Below are positions 29,432 to 39,500 of a DNA stretch of 64,000 nt, in pieces. The notes beneath the pieces were generated by a model, which made no database searches, had not been told where the DNA came from, and saw nothing but the letters and a program-made list of their open reading frames with translations. Every line of letters starts with the position of its first letter. Position 1 is the first letter of the stretch. The position numbers and the translations under genes were made by a program. Source of the DNA: Chitinophaga pollutisoli (GTDB lineage: Bacteria; Bacteroidota; Bacteroidia; Chitinophagales; Chitinophagaceae); assembly GCF_038396755.1 (NCBI RefSeq), contig NZ_CP149822.1:3534001-3598000 (forward strand), given 5' to 3'.

Positions 29432-29690
29432 GAATTGTTATTTCAAGGTTGCTAAAATAAGGATTCTGCTGTTTAAACCTACTCCCATGGCGGGATTGCG
29501 CAGTTAAAAACCTGTTAAATCGGGCGCAGGGGAGCTGTTTGGCAAAAGCAGATATGGTTTATAAAAATTTCCAATTTAAGAATACGGGATGATATTTACA
29601 TCAATTTTTTATCTAAACCGTACATTTGTTGTCCGTTAGCCCTGCAATACGAATGCCAGACAGGGGCTGGCGGTATAAAAGCCAATAATA

Positions 29691-30026
29691 ATGAACAACG
29701 ACGATTTCAATATACGCTGGAAACAAGTGGAAGACATGCTGACCGAAAGATTCGGGAAAACCCCGAACATGGAGGCGATGTTAATGATTATCGGGATCCA
29801 GGAACTGAACAGCCCGAAAAAGAAATTCACGAAAGAGCAGAAGCAGGACCTCATGCACATCGCCATGTGCGCATTGCTGAGCCGGAGCGGTTATTTTGAG
29901 CCGGAAGGCCGGGATAAGGACGGATGGCCGCATTTCAAGGAGATGCAGCCCGTGCCCAAAATGGGGCTGGAAGAGCAGGAGCGGTTCATCAAAGAGCATA
30001 TCATCGATTATTTCGAGGAAGAATAG
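29691..30026 (+). CDS. Conserved small hypothetical protein
   Basis: 111 residues, soluble and acidic at the C-terminus (HIIDYFEEE). It reads NIRWKQVEDMLTERFGKTPN, MLMIIGIQELNSPKKKFTKE, then HIAMCALLSRSGYFEPEGRD and GWPHFKEMQPVPKMG. The pattern is that of a single-copy Bacteroidota protein without a known domain; I recognise no catalytic motif. A -7-like TACATTTG (29621-29628) lies 62 bp upstream without a good -33 element. It is followed 80 bp later by the cyclophilin gene, and the two may be cotranscribed. Confidence 0.78.
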   Translation: MNNDDFNIRWKQVEDMLTERFGKTPNMEAMLMIIGIQELNSPKKKFTKEQKQDLMHIAMCALLSRSGYFEPEGRDKDGWPHFKEMQPVPKMGLEEQERFIKEHIIDYFEEE

Positions 30027-30106
30027 CCCGGCCCCGCACCGCGGCTGAAGTGTGCGACGCAACGGCGGCCCGGCCCTGACCGGAAGACGAATACATCATC
30101 AAGCCC

Positions 30107-30775
30107 ATGCATAGAAAACTACCCGTTTTATGGCTGTTGCTGCTGGTCTCCCTGGCCGCGCAGGCGCAGCGCAACCGAAAAGTGAAGCTGTACACGCCTT
30201 ACGGCAAAATGGTGATCCGGTTGTACGACCAGACCCCGAAGCACCGCGACAATTTTATCAAGCTCGTGAAGCAGCATTATTACGACAGCCTGCTGTTTCA
30301 CCGGGTGATCCAACATTTCATGATCCAGGGCGGCGACCCCGACAGCCGGCGGGCGCAGCCCGGTGTGGCGCTGGGCAACGGCGGGCCGGAGTACCGCATC
30401 CCGGCGGAGTTCCAGCTGGATCTGTATCACAGGAGGGGCGCGCTGGGCGCGGCGCGGGACAATAACCCGGCGAAAGAATCTTCCGGCAGCCAGTTTTACA
30501 TCGTGCAGGGTAAGAAGTGGACCGACGGCGGGCTGGATACCCTGGAGCAGACGCGGCTCGGCGGGCGCAAGCTGCCGGTAGACCAGCGGGAGGTGTACAA
30601 GGAATGGGGCGGCTCCCCGCACCTGGACCAGAGCTATACCGTTTTCGGACAGGTGGTGAAGGGGCTCCATGTGATCGACAGCATCGCTGCGCAGCCCACG
30701 AAAAAGCCGGGCGACCGGCCGGTGGAGGACATCCGCATGAAAATGCGGTTGAAAAAGAAGTTCTTTTTCTTCTAG
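30107..30775 (+). CDS. Exported cyclophilin-type peptidyl-prolyl isomerase
   Basis: 222 residues with a signal peptide (MHRKLPVLWLLLLVSLAAQA). The cyclophilin domain has YYDSLLFHRVIQHFMIQGGD, which contains the conserved FHR (catalytic Arg), then the Gln-Gly-Gly-Asp. GSQFYIVQGKKW and YTVFGQVVKGLHVIDSIA complete the fold. An insertion around residues 140-175 (TLEQTRLGGRKLPVDQREVY) lengthens one loop, as in other Bacteroidota members. It speeds prolyl cis-trans isomerisation of proteins in the periplasm. Confidence 0.94.
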   Translation: MHRKLPVLWLLLLVSLAAQAQRNRKVKLYTPYGKMVIRLYDQTPKHRDNFIKLVKQHYYDSLLFHRVIQHFMIQGGDPDSRRAQPGVALGNGGPEYRIPAEFQLDLYHRRGALGAARDNNPAKESSGSQFYIVQGKKWTDGGLDTLEQTRLGGRKLPVDQREVYKEWGGSPHLDQSYTVFGQVVKGLHVIDSIAAQPTKKPGDRPVEDIRMKMRLKKKFFFF

Positions 30776-30862
30776 GCATGTCATTTTAACGTTTAGAAAA
30801 TGACAAACTTTTTATAATTCTGGCGGTAATCTTTATTTTTACCGCTCAAAATCAAACTTGAC

Positions 30863-31243
30863 ATGAATTTTCCGTCGCAACTGCGTTACACCAAAGACCA
30901 CGAGTGGGTATTATTAGAAGGGAACACAGCGAAAATCGGTATTACCGACTTCGCACAACGTGAATTGGGCGATATCGTGTTCGTGGATATTTCCACGACC
31001 GGCAAATCGCTGGGTGCCGAAGAGGTTTTTGGCACGGTAGAGGCGGTAAAGACCGTTTCAGATCTGTTCCTGCCCGTAGCCGGTACCATCGGCGAGGTGA
31101 ATCCCGCGCTGGACGGCAGCCCCGATCTGGTGAATACGGATCCTTATGGTGAAGGCTGGATGGTGACGATCACCGTTAACAACCCTGCCGACGTGGAAGA
31201 CCTGCTGACGGCTGACCAGTACAAAGCGCTGGTGGGCGAATAA
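30863..31243 (+). CDS. gcvH: Glycine cleavage system H protein
   Basis: Lipoyl carrier of the glycine cleavage system. 126 residues, standard length. The lipoylated lysine is Lys63 in GTVEAVKTVSDLF, and the flanking fold (HEWVLLEGNTAKIGITDFAQ, LGDIVFVDIS, DPYGEGWMVTI) is complete. GcvT and GcvP are not in the window. A VanZ-like gene starts 5 bp behind it and is therefore probably cotranscribed. The upstream 87 bp are AT-rich; no riboswitch-like structure is seen. Confidence 0.97.
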   Translation: MNFPSQLRYTKDHEWVLLEGNTAKIGITDFAQRELGDIVFVDISTTGKSLGAEEVFGTVEAVKTVSDLFLPVAGTIGEVNPALDGSPDLVNTDPYGEGWMVTITVNNPADVEDLLTADQYKALVGE

Positions 31244-31248
31244 TTAAT

Positions 31249-31671
31249 ATGCCAGAGACACAGCAAACCAAGCATAAAGACAAATTTAGTATGAGGATGA
31301 TCCGTTATTATCTGCCCGCAGCGGGATGGATCCTCCTCATACTATTTTTGTGCACCCTTCCCGGCAAGGCGGTTCCCCAGATCGGTTTTCTGGATTTTTT
31401 GCACGTGGATAAAGTGGCGCATTTTTTCCTTTTCGGGGGGATGGTGCTGCTGCTGGCGTTCGGGTATTACCGGCATCACGGGTATATTGGGGCTGGGATG
31501 TTGTGGCTGATCGTTTTTTGCGTGACAGCTTACGGGCTGGGGATTGAGTTTATCCAGAAATACCTGGTGGTAAACCGGAGCTTTGATATGTTGGACGTGG
31601 CCGCGGATGCGGCGGGCGCTATAGTGGGCGCGCTCATTTTCCGGTACATCGGAAAACGGTTCCTCAAGTAG
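31249..31671 (+). CDS. VanZ-like membrane protein
   Basis: 140 residues with four hydrophobic segments (about 19-38, 54-72, 78-100 and 112-135). Between the first two it has GFLDFLHVDKVAHFFLFGGM, the conserved D-K-x-x-H-F feature of VanZ-like proteins. RSFDMLDVAADAAGAIVGAL matches the family's C-terminal half. VanZ relatives affect envelope properties such as teicoplanin susceptibility; the biochemical role is unknown. The start 5 bp after gcvH is taken, though MRMIRYYL 14 codons in would also be possible. Confidence 0.85.
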   Translation: MPETQQTKHKDKFSMRMIRYYLPAAGWILLILFLCTLPGKAVPQIGFLDFLHVDKVAHFFLFGGMVLLLAFGYYRHHGYIGAGMLWLIVFCVTAYGLGIEFIQKYLVVNRSFDMLDVAADAAGAIVGALIFRYIGKRFLK

Positions 31672-31706
31672 ATTTCCGGCTGGAAATAGCGACTGATTGA
31701 AAATGT

Positions 31707-31733
31707 ATGCGCCTTGAAACGGGCGCATTTTTA
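31707..31733 (+). terminator. Terminator of gcvH-vanZ
   Basis: ATGCGCC (31707-31713) pairs with GGCGCAT (31722-31728), 8-nt loop, followed by TTTTATTT. Confidence 0.8.
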
Positions 31734-31755
31734 TTTCCCGAAATCTTTCATTTTC

Positions 31756-31802
31756 GGGGATATTCTCCGAGTTAGAAGAGAAGTTCTTGCATTTCCGGAG
31801 AT
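31756..31802. promoter_or_regulatory. Candidate operator upstream of the XRE regulator
   Basis: A 45-bp segment with a GGGGATATTCTCC core, the string TTAGAAGAGAA and a CCGGAG half-site, about 80-125 bp before the XRE start codon. A very similar segment occurs at 63589-63632 (see findings). Palindromic cores upstream of an XRE gene suggest autoregulation; this is inference. Confidence 0.4.
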
Positions 31803-31882
31803 TGTTTGGTGGGTGTTCCCCGACGCGTTAATATTGCGGAGAAGAAATTGTTAACCCGCTTCGATACACAAAGACCTTCCAT

Positions 31883-32308
31883 ATGAACGTAGGTAAAACG
31901 ATCCGCCGGTTGCGGGAGTTCCGCAACCTGACGCAGGAATACATGGCAGTACGGCTGAATATCGGCTCAACGGCCTATGGCAACATAGAGCGGAATGACA
32001 CCAAGCGCCTGACGATCGAGCGGCTGATGCAGATCGCGGAGGTGCTGGACGTACATTTTACGGAGCTGTTCAGCGAGCAGCCGCCGGAGCAGCGGCAGCT
32101 GAAGAAAGGTCTCCCGGAGAAAGATCTCCAGGATCTCCTTGCGTACTTCCGGCAGGATAAATTGCTGATGAAGGAAATGGTCACTTCGCTGCGGGACTCC
32201 GCGCAGAAGCTCGACCATATGATGAATGAGCACCTGCGTATCATGCAGACCGTGCTCAAACCGCTCGCCCGGGAAACCACCCGCCGCGCCAAAGCCTCCG
32301 ACGCTTAG
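31883..32308 (+). CDS. XRE family helix-turn-helix regulator
   Basis: 141 residues. An N-terminal Cro/C1-type HTH (about 5-62) reads TIRRLREFRNLTQEYMAVRL, IGSTAYGNIERNDTKRLTIE and RLMQIAEVLDVHFTELFSEQ. A helical C-terminal region (about 75-135) could dimerise or bind a partner. Such regulators usually control their own promoter; the palindromic segment upstream supports this. The mRNA leader shares a 16-nt string with that of the membrane protein at 35153. Its stop codon abuts the convergent DUF5686 gene. Confidence 0.88.
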   Translation: MNVGKTIRRLREFRNLTQEYMAVRLNIGSTAYGNIERNDTKRLTIERLMQIAEVLDVHFTELFSEQPPEQRQLKKGLPEKDLQDLLAYFRQDKLLMKEMVTSLRDSAQKLDHMMNEHLRIMQTVLKPLARETTRRAKASDA

Positions 32309-34811
32309 AACTGCAACCGGAAACTGCCGAAGATGCCGAACTTCTTGTTGTTAACTTCCGCCGGCAAAGGCTTGGGCGCCACCCGCCATACAAAGTCCAC
32401 CCGGATGAACTTCAGGATATTCTCCACGCCCGTTCCCAGCTCGATGTAGGGATTGCCCTCCAGCGTTTTGAACGGATAGGTAGATTGGAAATTGAGCGCG
32501 CGGTTGTTGTCCGACAGGCTGCCGATCACTCCTTTCGCCGTCCAGAACTGGCGGAACTTCAGTTTGCGGACCAACGGAATGTAATTGAAGATCCCGCTGC
32601 CGAGGGTATGCTCCAGGTTGAAGCCGGCGTATTGATCGCTGATGAACTCGTAACGGTTCATCATATTGAACGCATACTTGTTGTAATAATAAATTTCGTT
32701 GCCGGGATGGATTTCCAGCAGCGGATAAGGCAGCGTGGTGTTGAAGATCTTGCCGCCGAAGAAATTGTAGTACAACTGTCCGAACGGCGCCACCTTCAGG
32801 TAATCCGACACGGTGAACGAGGTTTTGTGGTAACTGTAATTGCTTTTCCAGATGCCTTTCACGCCCAGCGCATATTTCAATTCCACGATGGGATATTTGC
32901 TGCCCAGGCTGAAGCGGTAATAGTTGCCTTCCAGGAACTCTTCCCGGAAAGCATAACGCAGTTTCACCGCTACTTCCAGGTTCGTGTACGGATCGGTTTT
33001 GCCGCCGCTGTGCGGGAAAGTAGCCCCCCGGGCAAGGGATCGTAAGGCATGAATTGTTTGTGCACCACCGAAAAGTGATGCGAGAACCCGCTGAAATATT
33101 CTTTGTAGAACTCCGCCCGCTTCTCTTCGATCTGCATGAACTTCTGCGGAACGCCGGGCTTGCGGATGGCCAGGGTAAAGATGTTGTCCGTCCCTACTTC
33201 GTCGTAATAGCTCGCACCGTTATCCAGGTCGCGGACGAACGAGCCGTACACGTACATCCGGGGATGGCGCTTCAGCAGGTAGAGCGCCGACACTTTTCCT
33301 TTGAAACGGTCGTCGCCGAAGCCGTAGGCCAGGTACCCGTTGAGGTAAAGGTCTTTATGGAACTGCGGCGTGGTGCCGAGGTCGAGGCGAGCCCTGAAAC
33401 CTTCCAGGCGGTTCTGGGAAAAGAGGTACCAGTACGGTCCCCATTCAATCGGTCCGAATGGTTTATATCCGGTTGCCAGGAAGCGGATGGTGTTGGAATA
33501 CTTCTGGAACAGGGGCATCTTCTGCAGCGTGTCCACCATGTTGTAAATGGCCTGCTCGTTGTGGCTCAGCGTTTCGTGCCGGTGCCCGGCCCAGAACGAA
33601 TCCGTACGCGCGCGCGCGCTGTCGGCCACCACGATGTTCTGCGGATACCGCTTTTCGGAGAACAGGTTGGTGACAGCGGTGTCGTTGTACACGAGGTCTT
33701 CGTACGTCGTCGTTTTCCGGCCGATGAACTCGAGGGTTTTTGTCGGCTTGGGACTGGGCGTCCAGAAGTCGACCACGAATTTATCTTTCGCCAGGAACCA
33801 TCCGCTGCTGTCGGGGAACGGTTTGAACTCCTGCACCAGCGAGATTTTGCGGACGAAGTTGATATTCGCGTCGTTCGGTACGGCCATGCTCATCTTCTGG
33901 ATGGCGAACGTCGAATCCATCACCCAGAGGTCGCCGATGAAAGCGTTCTCACCCTTTCGGCGCGGTTCGAAGTTCATGCGGATGAAGCGGTGATTGGCGA
34001 TGTATTGCGTATCGGTGATGCGGTAATTATAAAACAGGTTGCCGTTGTTGGCGATGGGGCTCACGAAACTTTTGTCGAACACCGGGATGAAGTTGTCGTA
34101 CACATTGATGTTCTGGTACATGCCGCCGAGGAACTTGGTCACGCTCTCGTTGTCGAGCCCGGAAGTGCGCGACGCCTTGATGATTTCTTTCGTTTTTTTC
34201 GGGTTCCGCTGGAAATAGTAATCGGAAATGCTCTCGGTGAGGAAAACAGGCAGGAAGGGCTGGTTTTCCGTGGTGCTGTCAATATTCTTCAGGATAAAGG
34301 CGAAAGGTTTGGAGAAGCGGTTTCTGGCGAGTTTAACGGTATTGAGGTTTTTGATGTCGAGTTCGAGCTTGTTATAAATTTCGTATTTGTAGCTTTCGAG
34401 GCGGTCGTAATTATTGTAAGGTTTCCGGCGGACGATATTGCGCAGCAGTATCAGCGCAAAGTTGACGTTCGCTTTTACCTCGTAGGTTTTGAGGGAAACG
34501 TCGCCGCGGGAGATTTCGAAGATGAGGGTTTGTTCGGGGAGCTTGCGGTCTACGAACAGGACGGTTCTGGCGTAACCCATGACGCGGACGAGGAGGGAGT
34601 CTGAAGGGATGGAAGGGAGTTCGAAGAGGAAGGCGCCTTCGGCGTCGGTGACCATGCCGGTATTGGTGCCCACAAATTGCAATGTGGCAAATGGGATCAG
34701 TTCCTGGGTGTGCGCGTCTTTAACAATTCCCTTTATTTTATGCTGCGCATGGAGGGGTAAGAAGCTGATGATCGTTATTACTAAAGCTATGGTTCGTTTC
34801 CAGCCGTTCAT
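32305..34811 (-). pseudogene. DUF5686 / carboxypeptidase-like outer-membrane protein, frameshifted
   Basis: Two consecutive minus-strand readings form one gene. Part 1 (34811 to 32970): signal peptide ending LPLHAQ, a carboxypeptidase-like regulatory domain (GIVKDAHTQELIPFATLQFV), then the DUF5686 body (FALILLRNIVRRKPYNNYDR, SYKYEIYNKLELD). It leaves the family after YDPLPGG. Part 2, one base shifted, reads GATFPHSGGKTDPYTNLEVA and continues the outer-membrane beta-barrel to FGIFGSFRLQF at 32305. The break lies in a C6 run (33024-33029, G6 on the coding strand); a seventh base restores one protein of about 835 residues, the normal family size. Function of the family is unknown. Confidence 0.85.
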
Positions 34812-35152
34812 TTGCGAGGCAAATTAGATATTTTCGGACGAATTACTTGGGCCGTTGATAAATGGGACCGTTTTATAACAATCAGGAGGCGCGTGTGTTC
34901 AGCCTGGAAGCCCCTCCGGGCGGAGGTTCCCCCGGAATCCCGCTACGAGCCCCCCGCAGCGGAAACCTTCCCCGCTTTTATCCAGCCCCGCCGCACCCGG
35001 GAAACCCCGGAAACCCCTGCCTTCCTATAAACGCACGTCCATGCCCGTTACCCCTATGACAAGGGAATAACATGCCAGATTTTCAACATCCCCCTTCCAT
35101 GCCCTTTTTTCCATAATTTATAACTAGCTTTGATACACAAAGTGCTTTCTCT
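34812..35152. other. Intergenic region between DUF5686 and a membrane-protein gene
   Basis: 341 bp with no credible gene; the proline-rich readings here are composition effects. A tight GC hairpin (CCTCC at 34913-34917 with GGAGG at 34922-34926) lies in a C/G-rich stretch. A -7-like TAGCTTTG (35125-35132) precedes the next gene. Confidence 0.5.
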
Positions 35153-35815
35153 ATGAACGAGCAACAACATCTCGATACCCTTAAAGACATCAAGCGCATC
35201 ATGGAACGCAGCACCCGTTTCATGTCGCTCAGCGGACTGGGCGGTGTGGGCGCGGGGCTGAGCGGCCTCATCGGCGCATGGTTCGCCTGGCGCATCCTGG
35301 ACGATTACCGCAATGGAGCCACGGTTCCCGCCGATGCCTACGATGGCGCCGCCTACGACGGTACCGGCAACCTGAACGTCCTCATCCTTAAACTACTGCT
35401 CATCGCCGCGGCCGTATTGCTGGGCGCCCTCACCACCGGGAGTTACTTCACCTGGCGCAAGGCCCGGCAACAAGGCCTCCCCATCTGGGACGCCACCGCC
35501 CGGAAAGTTGTCTTCAACCTCGCTGTTCCCCTCGTCGCCGGCGGTTTTTTCATCCTCGGCATGATTTACAACGGTTTCTACGGCTTCGTATCGCCCGCCT
35601 GCCTGGTGTTTTATGGCCTGGCCCTCATCAACGCCAGCAAGTTTACCATGCCAGAGCTCCGGTACGTCGGCTTCATCGAAACAGGCCTCGGCATCTTCGC
35701 CACCTTCTGGCTCGGGCACGGCCTCTTCTTCTGGGCCCTGGGTTTTGGGGTGGTACATATTCTTTACGGCACTATCATGTGGTGGAAATACGAACGCGCC
35801 CCACAGGGAGCTTAA
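35153..35815 (+). CDS. Hypothetical six-helix membrane protein
   Basis: 220 residues. After a soluble start (MNEQQHLDTLKDIKRIMERS, RFMSLSGLGGVGAGLSGLIG) come about six hydrophobic segments (near 30-50, 80-100, 120-145, 145-162, 172-190, 190-208). It ends in a charged tail. No family motif is recognised. It is followed 12 bp later by a winged-helix regulator and then dgkA, so the three form an operon, and the regulator may sense or control this membrane protein. The -7-like TAGCTTTG and a leader string GATACACAAAG lie just before the ATG. Confidence 0.82.
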   Translation: MNEQQHLDTLKDIKRIMERSTRFMSLSGLGGVGAGLSGLIGAWFAWRILDDYRNGATVPADAYDGAAYDGTGNLNVLILKLLLIAAAVLLGALTTGSYFTWRKARQQGLPIWDATARKVVFNLAVPLVAGGFFILGMIYNGFYGFVSPACLVFYGLALINASKFTMPELRYVGFIETGLGIFATFWLGHGLFFWALGFGVVHILYGTIMWWKYERAPQGA

Positions 35816-35827
35816 ACCCCGGTTTGC

Positions 35828-36124
35828 ATGAATCCGATCGAGCATCTGAATAAACTTTTTGAAAGCCGCATCCGGCTGGGCGTGATGAGCGTGCTGATGG
35901 TCAATGAAGAAGTTAGCTTCAACGACCTCAAAGCTATGCTGGACGTGACAGACGGCAACCTGGCCTCGCACCTTTCCACACTGGAGGATAACGCATACAT
36001 CAAAGTGCACAAGGGATTTGTGGGCCGGAAAACCAATACCACCTATTCCATCACCAAAGCCGGTGAAAAAGCCTTCAAAGGCCACCTCGCCGCGCTGGAA
36101 GCCATGATCAAATTTACACAGTGA
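35828..36124 (+). CDS. Winged-helix transcriptional regulator
   Basis: 98 residues, a minimal winged-helix domain: helices in HLNKLFESRIRLGVMSVLMV, the recognition region NDLKAMLDVTDGNLASHLST and the wing in VHKGFVGRKTNTTYSITKAG. This corresponds to the small ArsR/MarR-like one-domain regulators common in Bacteroidota, without metal-binding cysteines. Its stop codon overlaps the dgkA start (ATGA), indicating translational coupling. Likely targets are its own operon genes, but no operator can be pointed to. Confidence 0.88.
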   Translation: MNPIEHLNKLFESRIRLGVMSVLMVNEEVSFNDLKAMLDVTDGNLASHLSTLEDNAYIKVHKGFVGRKTNTTYSITKAGEKAFKGHLAALEAMIKFTQ

Positions 36125-36480
36125 TGAACCGCAGAACAGGCCTCGCCGGCAGCTTCCGCAACGCTTTCCGTGGCATCGCCACCGCACTGCGGAGCGAACC
36201 AAACGCCCGCATCCACCTCGCCGCCACGGGCGCCGTTATCGCCGCGGGATACTGGTTCCGGTGTTCCCCGGGCGAATGGGCCGTGATCGCCATCGCCACC
36301 GGCTTCGTATGGACCGCCGAACTGCTCAATACCGCCATCGAAAAATCCATGGACCTGCTCCATCCCGATCATCACCCCCTCGTGAAAAATATTAAAGACA
36401 TCGCCGCCGGCGCTGTTCTCCTGGCAGCTATCGCGGCGGTCGTAGCCGCAGGGTGCATCTTCCTTCCCAAGATTTTATAA
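36124..36480 (+). CDS. dgkA: Diacylglycerol/undecaprenol kinase
   Basis: 118 residues, inner membrane, phosphorylates diacylglycerol or undecaprenol. Family signature: RSEPNARIHLAATGAVIAAG, TAELLNTAIEKSMDLL with the conserved Glu residues and Asp, then NIKDIAAGAVLLAAIAAVV. Three membrane helices are visible (about 30-48, 55-72, 93-115). Most Gram-negative DgkA proteins are about 120 residues, as here. It overlaps the preceding regulator by one codon step and ends just before a strong terminator. Confidence 0.93.
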   Translation: MNRRTGLAGSFRNAFRGIATALRSEPNARIHLAATGAVIAAGYWFRCSPGEWAVIAIATGFVWTAELLNTAIEKSMDLLHPDHHPLVKNIKDIAAGAVLLAAIAAVVAAGCIFLPKIL

Positions 36481-36512
36481 AAAAAGCCGGCTATCGTGTA
36501 GCCGGCTTTTTT
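36481..36512. terminator. Bidirectional terminator
   Basis: Thirteen-bp perfect stem AAAAAGCCGGCTA (36481-36493) and TAGCCGGCTTTTT (36499-36511), 5-nt loop, between convergent genes. Confidence 0.93.
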
Positions 36513-36535
36513 GTGTATCGAAGTTTTTTATTCGT

Positions 36536-39500
36536 TTAGAAGTCAACCCCCAAACCGAAGGTCAGCTGCGGCTTGCCGCGGAAGAAACCGGTCATGGGCC
36601 AGCCCGCGTCGAAGCGGACGAAGTAACCCAGCAACGTGGTGCGGGCGCCGAAGCCGTAACCACCCACGAAAGGCCCGAGGAACCCTTCCTTGATGCGGAT
36701 GACCACACCTTCCGCCGTTACGTATTCCGTGTAATTGGCGTCTTTGAATTTCAATTTCTCGTTCCAGGCGGTACCGATGTCCAGGAAGGTGGTGAGCTGG
36801 AAGTTGCGGAGGAACGCGCTGTTGATCGGTTTGTCGATGAAAGTGGTGAACACCGGGAGGCGGAGTTCCGTATTCATCAGCAACACGTTATTACCGTTGC
36901 GGATATTCTGTTTGTAACCGCGCATGTTCACCGCCAGCGTCTGGTAAGCGTAGTTCTCGTTCTGGTTCGGCGCGCGGTTATAGTAAATGTCCGGTTTGAT
37001 CATCCAGTTATCAACACCGCCGAGGAAATAAATCAGCTTGCGCGAGCCCCACGAGAGGTCAGCGGAGATGCGGGTAGCCCAGATGAAGTTCCGGTGGATC
37101 TCCACGTAGTGGCGCGCGTCGATACCCATGTTGTAGGTAAACTTGCCCTTCGCGGCCCGCTGGTCAAAGAACGCGTCGCTGCTGGATACCTGGGCGATCA
37201 GGTCGCCGTAAATCTTGAAGCGGGTGCCTTTGTAGATGTTGATGGCGGGATTGAGCACATTGTCGTGCACGTATTCCAGGCGCGCCAGTACCGCGTTTTC
37301 TTTGTAATTGGGCTGCTTGATGGATACGCTGTCGTTACCGAGTACCAGCGTTTCGTCGCGGCGAAGGCCGGCGGAGAGGCGAATGCTGCGTACCTGGTCG
37401 AACGGATAGCGCACCTCGCCCTGGTAGATATTGGTGATGTTTTTGGACGGATAGCCGGCGAACAGGGAGTTTTCATTCCTGAACAACAACTTTTCCATCC
37501 TGCGGTAGTATGTCAGTTTATAATCGAAGCGTTTTTTGAGATAGGTCATGGAGAACATGTACTCCGTACCGTCGAGCGCCAGGGGCACGCGGAAGGCGCC
37601 GGAGAATTTAACATCTTCCATGAGGTCGCTCACGCCGATACGGATCAGGCCGTTCACGGGGTCCGTCAGCCGGATAGGGCCCTGGGGCCAGCCATAGTAG
37701 GGCTGATAGCGGTTCATGAGCACGGAGTTGTCGATCTGTGTTACGAGGTAGTCGGAGCTGAACTTGAGCCTGTAATTGCTGAGGCGCGCGCTTTTCAGCA
37801 CCGGCGGTTCTTTCCGCTCCGCGATCATCGGCTGGTCTTCCTGTGCGGCAGGTTCAGCAGGTTCGTTGCCGAACTCGTTCTGGAAGAAGTTGGCCTGTTT
37901 CGATGTATCCGGTTTGGCGTAATAACTCGGCAGCCCCAGGCGGAGGGAGTCGTCGCGCATCTGCTGCAGCCTGTAGTTGGTGGGACGGGCCGAAACATTC
38001 CGCCTGCGGAGCGTGTTCGTATCTACCTTCAACTTATACAACCGCTTCCAGTCGCCAATCTGCACCACTTCCGATACCATTCCCTGGTCCCCCGCGATCC
38101 GGGATTCCTTAATACCGTACTGGTAATTGGTTACGGGGAAAACGTACGTAGAGTCGTTGGTGATGGCCACAGCCTGGATGGAATCGGGAGCCGTAGCGCC
38201 ATAATCCATCAACGCCGAATCCAGCTCTTCCTTGTCGGGGTTGTGAAGGATCTCCGCACCGATGAAGTACAGGGAATCCACACCCGCACGCTCCGCCCGG
38301 AAGAAGCCGGCATAGCGGTTGGAAACGCCGTTGGCGTCGCTCACGAATGTGAAGTGCGTGGTATTGTACTGCACCGGGAGGCGCGCATTGCCATATGGCA
38401 GGTCCGTCAGCTGGGAAATCTGCTTTTCTGAAGATTTGTTCCAGTTGTCGACCATGAAAACATTATACCGGTTATGCGGCAGCGCCGTATCGGACGTGCG
38501 GGCTTTGGGGCCCGGGCGGTTCGATGAATAGATGATCCCGCTCTTGCCGGGGAATGCCGCGAAGGAAGGATCGAGATCGTCCCACACGTCATTCGTGATC
38601 TGGTCCACCTTGCTGTTGGTCATGCTGTAGGTGAAGATATCGGTATGACCGTTGCGCACCGCGGAGAGCAGCAGGGAGTTGTCGAATTCGAAGAAGAACT
38701 TCATATCGATGATCCGGTCGAACATAGGCAGGTCCTGTTTGATCGTGATCTTGGAAATCAGATCGTAGACCATGAGGCGCGTTTTGCCTTCGTGCTCGTA
38801 CACCACGGCCAGGCGGTTGCCTTTATGGTTCCAGGCCAGCAGCGGATAGTTGGGGTCGAGCTTGGAAGTGAGCTGCTTCACGCCGGATTTGAGGAGCACT
38901 TTATTGGTGGTCCAGCCCAGGTTGATCTTCACTTTGTACGTTCCTTTGCTGTATTCCACCACGGCGTACATGCTGTTCTTGGGATTGGGGGCGTAGCGGT
39001 AGTAATCTTTCTTTCCGATTTCGTTGGAGATGACACCGGTGCCGCGGGTCACCTGCCGGCGGCGGCGGCCGTCTTCCTGGAAGCGCTTGCGCCACCAGAG
39101 CATGAAATCGGCCTGCGCGGCTTTGGGTTTCATATGCAGCACCTGCTCGAAGCCCTTTTTCAGGCCGCGGTTGATGCGGGTGATGTACATGAGGTAGGGA
39201 ACAGCGTCTTTCCCGTATTTGCTTTCGACATAATACCAGAACGCCTGGCCCGCCAGCAGGGGCTTGTCGAAAGTAAGCTGGTTGAAAGTATTGTATTTGC
39301 CGGAGTTGAGGGCGGCCTTCAGCTGGTCGTCGAGCTGGGGATTCCAGTTTTCGGCGGCATATGCGATAAACCCGTCGGTGAACCAGTTAGGGAAATCCAT
39401 CAATACCGCATTCCCCGCAAACTCACCGATATCCTCCCCGAAAAGGAGGGTTTCGAGCATCACCCGGGCGATACCCTGACGGATCTGGCGGCGCAGGTTG

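Noticed and set aside
33607..33618. Alternating GC run as possible Z-DNA site
   Set aside because: Short and inside coding sequence with Arg/Ala codons; no reason to give it a function.
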